From Rhynchosporium graminicola (taxonomy: Eukaryota > Ascomycota > Leotiomycetes > Helotiales > Ploettnerulaceae): a stretch of DNA of 64,000 nt. This document shows, piece by piece, positions 1 to 11,077 of this stretch (position 1 is the first letter of the stretch; each line of letters starts with the position of its first letter). The stretch covers positions 1-64,000 of the forward strand of contig FJUW01000022.1 of the NCBI GenBank assembly GCA_900074885.1, written 5' to 3'. The position numbers and the translations under genes were made by a program. The notes under the pieces are model-generated. The model did not search any database, was not told the DNA's origin, and was given only the letters and a program-made list of their open reading frames with translations.

Positions 1-2160
1 ATCTATCGTTTAGAGGTATCTAAGAGTACTTGATATTCCGAAAGCTAGATCCTTCTGAGTATAATACTATAGTTTCCGAGAGTAGTAATAAGAAAGGGGG
101 TAAATACTTAAACGCGACGATCTACTATTAAATTGAGTATCGTATAGTGACTAATAGTACTACTATTAATACTATTAAAGCCTTTAATAGGAATTACGTT
201 TAGTAGAAAGTAAATTAAAAGTTTTAAAAAGAAAGAAAGGGATTTAAGAAAAGAATAATTAATAAAATAGTATTTATTAGCTCCAGAATCGAGAAGTGCG
301 AGTAGCTTATACGAGAGTCTATTCTTAGTAAGAGTAGCACGTATAATAAACGATTAACTACTAAGAAGCTTCATAAGGTTAAGATATCGTATATCTTATA
401 TATTACTTAGGAAGGAGTCTTTCCTTAGGCGTAGTCTTTTATTAGTAGTTTAATATACTCCTAGGTATTATCGTATGTTTCTTTATTATTATTATCTTCT
501 AGCTCGCTATTAATATTATTATTAGCGTTAATTGCGTTAATTCGATACGGAGTATTAAGTCGAGCTAATAATAAGCGTAAGTATAAGGTAAGCGTAAAGT
601 AATAAGGAGTATTCGCTAGCGATTATGCACGAGGCGTATCGTTTCGTGCAGAGTATAATACTTATTTACTAGTCGTATTAGTATTCTTAGGCGTAAGAAG
701 ACTAATTTACGAATAAGAAGAGGAGTTAGTACTACGGCGCTAGAAGGAGGTATTTATAGGGCGTTTCCGAGTCGCGCTAGCTTTAGCCGAAGACTCGGAA
801 TAGTAGGTCTTTTCAATAAATTGACTTTAGTCTTTAGCTTATATAGCCTTAACGTATTCTTCTAGTATCCTTAATATTCGGTACTATTAGAAGAGCTATT
901 TCTATAGCTATATAGGTAGCTTCTCCTATAAGTCTATTTTCAAAGTCGATTGATCGTTTACTCTAGCTTTACGAGCTAGCGTATAAAACTCGTAGTAGAA
1001 CGTCTAGAAAGTCTACTTATAATTTATCTTTAACGCGGAGTAGCTAGCTCTTATAGTTTATTAGTCGTATAGATTAGATAAGAAGAAGACGAGTTAAGTA
1101 ATTATATCGAGTGAATCGATTATACTGCCTTCTTCGTTATATTCTAGTTCTAAGAATAAGAGTTCTAGGTAAGTTCTAGCTATTCCTTTTATTTAGTTAA
1201 GTAACTAATCTTTATAGTAATCTTCGTCGATAAAGTAGCTAGAGTAGCGCTAGAGGGCGTTACGTATCTACATTTCCTAGAGTTTTAGAGAGTAGTCGAT
1301 TCTATTAGAGAGCTTATTTAGAAAGTTCAGTATCTTCTCTATACGCGTAGTATATAATATTAATAATATTCCTCTAGTAGATTATTCTCGATAATAATTA
1401 TTAGGCATAAGAGTAGTATTATCTTCTTTAATTAATAGTAATAGTATTATACGCGATTAAACGTTATTAAATAATATAAACTTAGTAGAGCGCTAAGCAG
1501 TTAACTAGTATAGTTCTAGGAACTTATCCTATAACTAGCGTAGTTCTATAGATAAGTTAGCGTTTAATTATCTCTTCTCCGCGAGCTTCCTTTCTACCTC
1601 TTATAGCTAGTAAGCGCGGTCTTCATATAAGTTACTTATAGTTACTATTAATATAGGGGTATTATCAGGGAGGTTTAGCGACTTAGTAAGTTCGTTAATT
1701 ATAATAGGAGTTAGGGAGCTTAACTCGGATAAGGCGTCGTCGCGAGTACTTTCTATTATAGAGAGAGGTAAGTTATAATAAGTATTACGAGTCGCCGAAG
1801 AATAGGAAGTAGAGGGAATCGGAGAACCGGTAATCGATTTATCGGACTTAAGTTACTTCAGTTTAAGTACTATTCTTCAAGTTTATACTTAGTATAAGCC
1901 TTCTCCGTATAGCGTAGTCTCCTGCGTTTAGTAGCTCTAGGTATAGAAGTATAATATAAGTAGATATTTACTATCTTCCTAGATATAAGTAAAAGAGTTA
2001 TAAATAATATAACGCTTACTCTAGAAAGGTCTCAAAACTACCTAAGTAATAAGACCTTATATTACTATAAATATAAAGTAGTAAGAATAACTTAAGAATC
2101 TATAACTAAGGAGTAAAGAAGTAGAGAGAGAATAGAAGTATATATATAAAAAGGGGCCCC
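1..2160. repeat. AT-rich RIP-degraded repeat, unassigned
   Basis: This stretch is strongly enriched in TA dinucleotides and short TAG/TAA-rich words and has no open reading frame of 60 codons on either strand, which is the appearance of repeats heavily mutated by RIP. It lies directly upstream of a recognisable Copia RNase H remnant, so part of it may be the upstream pol region of that element, but I could not match any motif in it with confidence. It ends near a TATA-like AT run followed by GGGGCCCC at about 2145-2162. Confidence 0.6.
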
Positions 2161-2550
2161 TAAACTCTACTCGTGTAATCTCGCTTAGCAGTAAGTGTTT
2201 CTACCAATAGGGAGAGACCTCCAAACCTGACCAGTCGTCATAATAATAAGCTAGACTCTAGGAGTATTTATATAATATTGAGCTATTTGTGGATCACTAG
2301 TTAAAAAAAACTATCACGTGAAATGCTGTGATTGGCTATACCGAGGCCTTGGCAGGTGCACGGCCGAAAAGAAGGAACACGAAAATCTTACTCACGCCCG
2401 AATTAAAACAGCCCCGAAGCTTACGTAGGGCAGCTGTTTGTGAGGACCCCTAACTACTTTCTTTATAGACGTACTTTCTTTATAGACTGCGCGAAGCAAG
2501 GTCCCTTGGCCCCGAAGCTTGCGAAGGGCCGCCGAGGAGTAGACCTTGTA
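2161..2550. other. Base-balanced insert inside the Copia relic
   Basis: Unlike the flanking RIP-mutated DNA, this segment has ordinary base composition. It carries two direct copies of a GCCCCGAAGCTT-(A/G)CG-(T/A)AGGGC word, near 2410 and 2510, and a tandem duplication of a TACTTTCTTTATAGAC word near 2455-2490. It interrupts the coding path leading into Copia RNase H, which resumes at about 2551. No coding region is visible. It could be a later insertion or part of another element's LTR; boundaries are approximate. Confidence 0.4.
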
Positions 2551-3002
2551 GAGATATAGTGCGATAATCAGGGAGCTTTATCTCTATCGGAGAACCCTGA
2601 ATTATACTAACGTACTAAGTATATCGATATCAAATTTCATTACCTGCGATAGGAGGTTACTAGAGGTCACTTAGACCCTTAGTATATACCTTTAAAGGAG
2701 AACGCAGCAGATAGTCTTACTAAACCACTTAGCCCATAAGACCTCAAGGCCTTTATAGGAATACTAAATATAACTGTTTTATACTTAGAATAAAGGGTAT
2801 AGATATCAATTAGAAGGCTAACTTATCTTAAAGGAATTACGGAACCTGTAGTTTATCTATTTCACGTGATATCGAGGCATAGTGCTAGTCTCCAGGGGTG
2901 TTACTATACATATGCATACGATAGTATAATCGACTAATTACAGGAAATTGAATCACTTATACCTGTAGAAGTTACTGACTTTATAGTATCTCTACAGAGG
3001 GG
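2551..3002 (+). mobile_element. Ty1/Copia RNase H remnant (RIP-degraded)
   Basis: Reading one plus-strand frame through stop codons gives the C-terminal end of a Copia polyprotein: CDNQGALSLSENPE, then KYIDIKFHYLR, then ENAADSLTKPLSP and DLKAFIGIL. These match the RNase H metal-binding and tail motifs of Ty1/Copia elements. The stops are TAG/TAA at places where the family has CAG/CAA (for example the stop right after HYLR), as RIP produces. A purine-rich AGAGGGG tract at about 2996-3002 abuts the LTR and is the expected polypurine tract. The element is inactive. Confidence 0.85.
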
Positions 3003-3182
3003 TGTATTGCGAGGATATAGTTCTTAGCATAGATCAGGTGACTGTAGTCACGTGTATAGTCCGTGCGGATATTCCTAGATAATACCTTTAGTCAACTCTC
3101 CATAGTAATTAGTACTGCAATGCAACTAACATCATTCAACTACTCTATGCCTTACTCTGAAGATCAACGTAACCTTGCCATA
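3003..3182 (+). repeat. 3' LTR, Copia family A
   Basis: The segment begins TGTATTGCGAGG directly after the polypurine tract of the upstream Copia remnant and ends TTGCCATA. It matches the solo LTR at 27077-27254 almost base for base, the differences being mainly C/T and G/A. A palindrome-like GTGACTGTAGTCAC lies inside. The terminal TA instead of CA is consistent with RIP on the final CA. A short reading frame over 3063-3311 runs out of the LTR and is not a gene. Confidence 0.85.
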
Positions 3183-3642
3183 ATTTCTTATGCCCACTCT
3201 CATAAGAGAGGAATTTTAGCCTTAGCTGTACGCACAAAACCTTTCTGGGTCTTGATGCCATGCAACCGCTTCGACTTGTCATCTAGGAAATTTTCAACAG
3301 GTGCGTCCTGAACATTCACAGGTTTGTGTAAAATCCTATCTACATTTTCTGACGTGTACCTTGTGTCGCATTCTAGCTCAGACTAAGGCATTTGTGAAAG
3401 TCGTCAATTTTACTAGATTCCAGTCTCCACACGACTTCTGAGAAGTCCAGACCTTGGATTCATGAACGCAGAAATGCAAATGAGGCGAAAACATCGGAAC
3501 TTGCACGGATCTTGCACCAGTCCAGCGGGTTAGATCTTAAGCTAGGAGATCAAAGCGACTTGAATACCTTATGCTTCATTTTCAAATCCACTTGTTAAGG
3601 GGATAGAAAGAACAAGCCTTGTGGACTGAGTTCTCAAATATA
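3183..3642. other. No gene seen between two LTRs
   Basis: This 460-bp spacer between the family A LTR and the family B solo LTR has ordinary base composition and no supported coding sequence or RNA gene. Confidence 0.5.
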
Positions 3643-3647
3643 TACTT

Positions 3648-3900
3648 TGTTATATTTGAATTCGATAGAGGTTCAATTTCTATGGAAGGAAGTAGCTATA
3701 TATATAGGTATCTGTACAGTAATCCAGGTAATCCAAGTACGTACCTTACGTACTATCGATAGTACTTCCGGTACTTCCGGTACTAGCAAATTAGTTAAGT
3801 ACGCTATTTAACTCCGGTACTTCCGGTACTTTCAGGACGTTGAATACGCTACTCCGTACCATAATCTGTACTGTACTGCTAGCACTACCTATACTCAACA
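3648..3900. repeat. Solo LTR, Copia family B, with TACTT duplication
   Basis: The 253-bp segment starts TGTTA, ends CAACA, and is flanked by identical 5-bp direct repeats TACTT at 3643-3647 and 3901-3905, the signature of an LTR left after recombination between the two ends of an element. It matches 62075-62318, which is the 3' LTR of a minus-strand Copia element. Internally it carries several copies of a CCGGTACTTCCGGTAC-type word. Orientation cannot be fixed from this copy alone; by comparison with the right-edge element it is probably minus. Confidence 0.92.
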
Positions 3901-3905
3901 TACTT

Positions 3906-6814
3906 GATTCTCTGCCGATGCCGGAAAAGTACAAGTCATTTCGCTGCCGTCATTTTGTACGCTTTATGATACAGAGTCATCTCAAAAAGAGTCACGAGTT
4001 TCTTTGGTCGTCTGGAATTTCGTAGTAGGCTTCTGATTTTGCATATCGAGGATCGTCTACATATCTGACCTATCCCAGTTTGACCATGATCGCACTCATT
4101 TCGGTGAAATCCCACTTTCGCTTAGCACCGTCAACAAACATCGCCTTAGCAAACAACTTCATCTGACTTCGTGGAGGAAAAAGTCGAAATAATCTGATCT
4201 AAGAATCTGTTTAACATGGGAGCTAGTCATCGACGCTTGAATTTTCGTTTTCCGGGCTGCGGTATAGATAAGAGTGCCCAGCATATGTTCGTCGGAGCTC
4301 AAGGAGTTGCAGGCAATCTAAAATAGTCCCTGTGTGCAAAGTTATAGAATCAGAACAAGTAATAAGATCATGTGTAATATGAACCGCTCTATTTCATAGC
4401 ATATGTGAGGTCGGAAAGTGGAGCGATGAAGCTTGGACGATGAGACCAGACCGACTCCCAGAGACAATCGGAGTTCCCATAATCGAGGCCAGGTAAATTC
4501 CTCTCCAGCTCACATTTCTAGTAGCAAATACCAGACTGAAACGTTAGATTCAATTTCATCCCTACCGTCGCCTGCTCGGAGGTTTTTCTGAAAAACCATA
4601 ATCGGTTGGCTCGAGGAGCTTTTCGAGATCCTTTCAGTCAGAGCTTCGGTCTACCGATGTTGTCCATCATGTTTCTCGTTCCTCTGGACGTTTCACTGTC
4701 TTGCTAGAAAGGTTAAGAGATGCGTAAGTGTTCAAGGGAGACAGCATCTGTATCTTTAAGAGACGTCTGATCTCAAATGGCTAAGCAGCTTCGTTCTTTC
4801 TGGCGTTTGGTGCCTTATCGTTATAAATTTGGCGTGGTCACTTTTGTATGCTAAGCTCAACAAGGCATGATTGATTGATTGATAGATGATCTATCAAGAG
4901 ACAGCGGTCTGACGCAGAAGTCTGATACAGGTCCCTAAGTTGCTATTTCGGTGGAACTTTCTTCAAGAAACGACAATTTATTCTTATCAGGCCTTTCGCC
5001 CGTTGCCCCCGTTTTCGTGATTAGCCTCGCACTTCGGTAATAATTATAACTCATATATCTTTCATATCTTTTGTAATAGTTCTGTAAGAAACTAGGGATA
5101 ACTAGGGATACAACTAGGGATATGGAGTTTCTATAGTATGAAAGATACATAAGTTATGAAGACAAGAAAACCCACAGGTACCCATAAAATATCCATAGGT
5201 TTCCCTCTCAAGCCCCTACCCACCCAGGGGTTTTACACTTCTTGTAAAACCCCAGAACCCATGCCGCAGCCTATTCGAACTTCTGCCCCTCTTCAACTGA
5301 CCAATGAGTGGCTGTCCAGCTCCTCGTTCCTTCCCGGTCTCTTCGTATGAGGAGCTTCATCTTCTCAAATAAGCCCTTAAGAATATCGAGAATACGGGAT
5401 GTTTCTAAATTGGCTCCTTCAGTTGACTATTGGAATCAGGAGGGTTCGTTGACTCGACCAAGTTCATCGAGTAGTGACTTTGTGAAGTTCCATCTTTCCT
5501 TCACTCAAGGTCTTATGTCCCTGCGATCGGGTACTTTCTCGTATCGAAGACAGCCTCTATGTTGTGGACTTGGGACCAGGCTCAGCGACTCTCCCCAGAA
5601 ATTTAAACGAGCATTTTGTCAATCGAACTAATATAGCAAGCAAAGCTAAACGCAAGGGTTTTGATCTTGGGCGTGACAACGCACACAGCTGCCCCTGGCC
5701 CTCTCTAAAGTTCTCGTCTGTTACCACAATATCAATCAAACCTATCCATGTATCGCTTGAACAGGGCAACTCTACCCGGCGCCGCTGCTAACGAGCTCAG
5801 CCACAACTGCCCTGATCTTCAGCAACGATATTCGATAAGTCGCTTTCGTCTTTTCAGCAGCCCCGCCGATCGGCAATCTTATAGTGATCCTCATAAGGTC
5901 ATCAAACGAAGCACAAACCAATACCTCGATGCAGAGAGATGAGGCTATGGCTATGAGCAGAGCACGGAACAGAGATTCGAGGCCCGATGTTGGATTGAGG
6001 CTGTTTGCGGCCAGCCTCGTACTTCATTGGATGACAAGAATCACGCTAGCGATTGCCTAGGGCGGCCTAGCGACATCCCCAGCTTTGTGGTCTACACGGA
6101 GAAGTGCATACAGGAGGATTTTGTGTTTCATATTTTTCCGCCAGCGACACATTTGGATGGAGAAGTCTTATTTGTACATGGAATCAAGGCCAGGATCGAG
6201 GTTACGTTCGGACCGGAGTCTGTGTAACCCCGCGTGATCTCCAAGATACTTACCAGATTGAGGACTTACGCAGGCAGTTGCTGACATTACCGTAACAGAC
6301 TTTTGCATACCGAAAGGCACGTGTGAATGTAAGATTTGACCGCTTGAGAATGAGCCTTCTTTCGATTAAAATCTCTCTCGAATGCTTATCCATTTTATGT
6401 TTTCTAACCCCTGCAAAGGATCTTAGTTCAAGCCGCTCGTCGAACTCCATGGGACTGTGGCGGGCGTCTTCTTTGTTAACAATGAACCCCTGAGCTCTTT
6501 CATAACCACTACTAGGAAAAGTAGCCCTGTCACTCCTGAGAATTCGCTTGACAATCTATCATAACAGGGTATTTTGTTCAGACCACATGGAACAAAGATC
6601 AGTCTGTTAGATCCGGGTTAGCCCATCCTCATTTGCGCAATGCGATCTTTGAAGAGTCGTCTGAACTCGTGGTCGTGGAGGCATTTGTGCTCCAACTATG
6701 TTGAGATATTGCCACGGGCCCATTATCACATTATGCTTCGGGCGTGCCCAAAACCGGTTGAAGCCTTGTCGTCGAAGTGTTGTGTATTAGTTGTACTCAA
6801 TTGTTGTTCAGTCC
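3906..6814. other. Gene-poor interval
   Basis: About 2.9 kb with several reading frames of 60-107 codons, overlapping on both strands, none showing a recognisable domain or plausible splice structure. Parts of 5520-6230 have gene-like composition and could be the remains of a decayed gene, but I could not assign a family. No tRNA is visible. Confidence 0.45.
5091..5122 (+). repeat. Short tandem repeat ACTAGGGATA x3
   Basis: Three copies of ACTAGGGATA occur at 5091-5100, 5101-5110 and 5113-5122, the last separated by two bases. It is too short to be a satellite and has no visible associated gene. Confidence 0.8.
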
Positions 6815-7729
6815 TCAACCCGAACTTCTCGGTCTCATCCCAACACTCCTTGTGATGGCCTGCTCGAATTGGCTGACAACATATGGAGGAGGTCTTCTGG
6901 GAGACATTCCAGGTCGTAAATCTTCTGATCGGACCGCCCATCCCAAACTCCTCGGACCTTGATGTTCCTCTCCCGGACTATCCCAAATCCACGCCTCCTC
7001 ATACGGCAGACTATCCACCGTCATCATAGCTTGCTGTAGCGCTCCCAAATCCCTCACTCGCTGAGGATCCTCTTGCCTCCTATGCTCTTGCTCGACCTCT
7101 GCCATTACCCGGCTCACATACTCGGACTCGGGTTCTGATTCATAATACCAAGGCTCAGTCGTCCATGGTAGGCCATCTTCCCCTAACCGGAATTGCGACG
7201 GAAGTGGAGGGAGTGGCCTCTCTAATCTGTCTTGAATCCCGCCTATAGGCATACTAGAGGTGTGCTGAAGAGGACCAAATTGACTATACGTGCCCATTGA
7301 ACTGACAGGACTTGTGGGGCTTTCCGAATGGTCGGAGAGTGACGGGGGAGCGGAACTTCCTCTCTCCCGACTGTTGTGTGTTTGGGCAGATATTCTCCTC
7401 GGTTGATCCTCCAGATATTCGGATTGCCAAGAATATTGCTCGTTGCGATTGCTACCAGTCCCTGGCATAAGAAGTGAGGGATGTGGTCTCTCGAAGTCGG
7501 CAACCCAGGGTCGCTGGTAATGCTCCCGCTCCTGTAATACATGATCTTCCTGCTGCCGACGCTGTCGTTGTAATCGTTCTTGCATTCGCCTCGAAGTATA
7601 ACCCAACGAAGCCATATGTGGTTGGCCGCGATTTGAAAAAGAGATTCCGAACTCAACACCGACAAAAATTCCTGGCGCAGGCACTCGTGTCCTCCGACCA
7701 CGAGGCTGATTTGGGTCCCAAGTCGCCAT
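6815..7729 (-). CDS. Hypothetical disordered protein, 304 aa
   Basis: A single uninterrupted reading frame of 304 codons begins MATWDPNQPRGRRTR and ends RSVGMRPRSSG. The protein is low in hydrophobic segments, rich in R, Q, E, S and P, and has a glutamine/arginine-rich stretch at about residues 46-75, a Ser/Pro stretch at about 120-150 and an acidic patch (YESEPESEY) near 200. I see no signal peptide, membrane helix or known domain. Such proteins are common and lineage-restricted in filamentous ascomycetes. It has no close neighbours. A further upstream exon cannot be excluded. The function is unknown; the call rests on length and uniform composition. Confidence 0.65.
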   Translation of the reverse strand: MATWDPNQPRGRRTRVPAPGIFVGVEFGISFSNRGQPHMASLGYTSRRMQERLQRQRRQQEDHVLQEREHYQRPWVADFERPHPSLLMPGTGSNRNEQYSWQSEYLEDQPRRISAQTHNSRERGSSAPPSLSDHSESPTSPVSSMGTYSQFGPLQHTSSMPIGGIQDRLERPLPPLPSQFRLGEDGLPWTTEPWYYESEPESEYVSRVMAEVEQEHRRQEDPQRVRDLGALQQAMMTVDSLPYEEAWIWDSPGEEHQGPRSLGWAVRSEDLRPGMSPRRPPPYVVSQFEQAITRSVGMRPRSSG

Positions 7730-9863
7730 CTTGGAACTTGTGCGCGGGAGTTGCCCAAGTTTCCAAAGGCGAGGAGTTGCAATAGAGACGCACGGTAATT
7801 AATGAGAATGAAAAGGTTTGAAGACAATCAAAGAAAGCTCGTATCAAGAACGAGGAATCGCAGACTAAACCAAAGCTACCACTGCGGGAAGCTGACCACG
7901 ATATAATTTGGCCGCACAGAAACAAGATGAAACGAGGCACAGATCGCACAAGCCCGAGGTCACCTCGCCCGGAACAGACCAACTTGATCTTTTGCAGCTG
8001 GCAGACAAAGGCTATTAACTACGAATGCGGTTTGGTATGGTATCATGTGGTATGGGGGTCCGAAGGGAAGAACAATGAAGGATCAATTGGGGCTGTGCAA
8101 TCCCTTAACCTTGAACACAACAAATCACCAAAGCGCGGGCGATGTGTCCGTGAAATTGATTCTGAGAATTTTGTTCAAGCCCTTCAAACACGGGCTCGGT
8201 GATGGGTTGGTGAGCTTTATACGTGATAACTGTGGCGAAAGTGAAGATGCCGCTCATGGGGATCTTTACGAATTCTAACAAATAATGGATTGGAAATGAG
8301 GGGGCACGTACTGTAGCTTGTGCGCGGCTGGGCCTCTTCAGTGCATCACCTAACCGAGGAGAACGCCACCCACAGTCGCTTTGTACGTACTAATTGGCAC
8401 CTGCAGTTCTGAAAGCTTTACAGAAATTTGTCATTCAATCAACTACGGACTCCTCATCAGCACGCTTTCAATGGCGACCCCTTTTGGCAAAAGCCTCTGC
8501 CTGTACAAGACAAAAGACGAAGTCAAAAATAGGTAAATTAAAACGAAGATGACTGCCAAGGGCGGCGAGTGCCTCAATACGGAGTAGGTAATATCTCTTG
8601 GCCAGGACGCTGATAATGGTCGAATGGGAAGCTTTTCGTTCTTAGCATGTAGTAAAGAACCTGTGTGGCTCAAGACTTGCCGGGATCTTGTGATGTGAAT
8701 TGGCAGATCTCCCCAAAGAGCATCGAAGGATTCAAGAGTTGAGTACATATCATCTCTACACCGTGTTCTTGGTCTTGGTATTGGAACTTCGCGCCGCGGC
8801 CAGTTCATAACACCAGATCACGTAGAAATCGACCTCGAGGCCGACGGAATAGACTTTTCTAGGTCAGATCTCATCTCATCTACCATCGAGGTCTCTTTAT
8901 GAAGAGGCCCCAAAACTACGCCAGGTCAGCAAGCAGCAGACTGGAATCCTACCCGGAGGCTTGGTCAGACATTTACGCTTACCACCATCACGATATATCT
9001 GACCCTTGGGAATATGCAAGGATTCCTGGTCGGGGATCACAACGTTCCACGTAGCATCGGAATCCAGCAGCTCGCTTATCGCTTCTCGGTACGAAGCATC
9101 TGGTCTTTTAGTCAGCGTCAGTATTGTTTATTGAAGACGTAGAATCTACGAGGCAACGCAAAGAATTCGGATGATCTTCACTTAGTCACTTAGTGTAAAA
9201 CTTCCAATTTTCAATATGTAAGATGGTTCATCCGCTCTCGGGCACACTTCAAGGCTGGGCGATTTGTCTCTAGCGTAAGCGATGACATTCTTACTTTACT
9301 CACTTCGTAGTGTTACTTTACGAAATATCTTATATTTAGAATTCGAAGCCACGAAGACAATATGCAGGATATTACTATGTTAGTACTCCAAATTCATATC
9401 AATCTTTGATGACTTTGGTGAGTAAATTCCAGGCGATGAGTTTGGTTCGCCGAACACGGATTTGCTTAGCCTCGCGTCAGGCATTATGTGCATTTGCTCT
9501 CCACATCTCCATTCTACCATCTACAGGCCACAAAAGGATTTCACTAAAAGGGCACGCATTAGACAAACATGAGCACCTTGTACGCCTATACATCTTTCCA
9601 ACTACTCTGAACACACCCTCATATCTCTCAACTCATCAAGACTGATCCATTTTCAAAGCCACCGTGAGACTCGACTATCGGATGCCAGCAGGGGAATTTG
9701 ACAGCTTGAGGTATGGCCATCACAGAAATTTTAAGATTAGTAGACTTACCGACAACAACATCAAGTAAGGTTGAAAGCAATTCTGATTTTTTAGCACATA
9801 TATTGGTTGTCATATGATCATAAAAGCAACATCTTTTCCTAGCACAAGATCTCTCATTGTTCA
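7730..9863. other. Intergenic, no supported gene
   Basis: The interval lies upstream of the 304-aa hypothetical gene and downstream of the RTA1-type gene. A 121-codon minus-strand frame at 8443-8808 has one hydrophobic stretch but otherwise looks random. No RNA gene, repeat array or regulatory motif could be supported. Confidence 0.45.
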
Positions 9864-11077
9864 CTACTTCGTACTAGCAGACAACCCCCTCTCTGCCTCA
9901 CTCATCGTATACTGCACTCCATTCCGATCCGTCGAGCTTTGAGAATGTCCATGCGTCTCCCAGAACTTCTCCTTCATATTCTGCCCCTTGATCGCTCCCG
10001 CAATATCAAACGGATCCAATAAGGTCACCAGAAAAGGCCTCTTATCAAGATATCCTGGGCCATGGATCTCCGTGACACCATCTTCAGCAAGATAGATGGT
10101 ATTGTCCCTCGGAATAAACCGCATCGGATGTCGGAGATTTAACAAGAACGTATTCAAGATCATGAGCACGCCTTCGAAGACCCAGAAGAACCATTCATAG
10201 CGTAACAGAGGCGAAAGATCCGTGTCTGCGTGTACATCGGCAACATTCAGATGCGACACGGTGAAATATTCTACTGTACGATAGATCGTCCTTACGCCTA
10301 TCAGTGCAGAGGATATATAGAGGGTGACAAGAGCGGCGTGTAGATTTTCTGGGAGCAGGTTGGCCCGTTTACAGCGACGATGGAAGAAGCCTGCCAAGAC
10401 GACAAAGACGAACAAGATGCCCAGCTGCAAGATGAGTGCGGCTTTCAGTAGGTTCTTACCGATTGTTTGTCGATGCTCTGAAAGGCTCGTGTTGGCTACA
10501 TTGATGGCGCCGTTGGTGTTCAAAGCTTCGACGACAATGGAGAGAGCGCCGAAAGTCGTGAGAACGCGCCCGGGATGGATTGGAGAGTGGTACGGCACAT
10601 AGTAGAGGACACGAGAGAGCATGAAGTAGTTTGAAAGTTCATAGAGGGGCCTGAGAGGTAAGTGCCAGATCGACTTGGTGGCTTCAGTTGGGTAAAGACT
10701 TACGGTGCGGCATAGATCAACACGAGACTTGAGATGAAAATTTCGAGATTGTCATAATCAAATGCTCCTACTTCACGAAGTATGAAACCAGCCACAAATA
10801 GGAGAGCTGACCATGGTAGCATCCCGGACACTTTCCAGGATTTGTAGTATCTGTCTAGATATCAGCACTTGGGATTCTGTCTCCATGATTGAGACTGGAG
10901 AAATATACGTGCATTGCCAGGCGTGCCAAAGTCCCGAGACAAGGAACAAGGCAGCGAAGATGACCGGCGCTCCTTTATTTGGAGCGTAGAACCACAAGCT
11001 CCCGTCCACTGTAAAGTCATCAGTAAATCCCACGACATATGCTGGCTATTCAACGGACCATATTTCCCATCCTCCAT
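9864..11077 (-). CDS. RTA1-family multi-spanning membrane protein
   Basis: Four exons join in frame: 11077-11059, 11008-10909, 10850-10704 and 10650-9864, giving 350 aa. The spliced start reads MEDGKYVDGSLWFYAPNKGA, and later come GFILREVGAFDYDNL, LYELSNYF and VLYYVPYHSPIHPGRVLT, the hallmark segments of the fungal RTA1-like (lipid-translocating exporter) family. About seven hydrophobic spans are visible, with a cytosolic hydrophilic tail after MRFIPRDNTIYLAEDG. In yeast, family members Rsb1 and Rta1 are linked to sphingoid-base export and azole or aminocholesterol resistance; the substrate here is unknown. Introns are 50, 58 and 53 nt. The first exon is only 19 nt and its donor is GTCCGT, weaker than usual, but the splice restores the family N-terminus. 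No clustered partner is seen. Confidence 0.88.

Noticed and set aside
3063..3311. 82-codon plus-strand frame
   Set aside because: It lies mostly inside the family A LTR and has no coding signature.
5520..6230. Possible heterokaryon-incompatibility (HET) gene remnant
   Set aside because: Some segments looked gene-like, but none of the HET motifs could be read in any frame with confidence.
8443..8808. 121-codon minus-strand frame with a hydrophobic stretch
   Set aside because: No recognised domain, no supporting splice structure, and composition typical of chance frames here.
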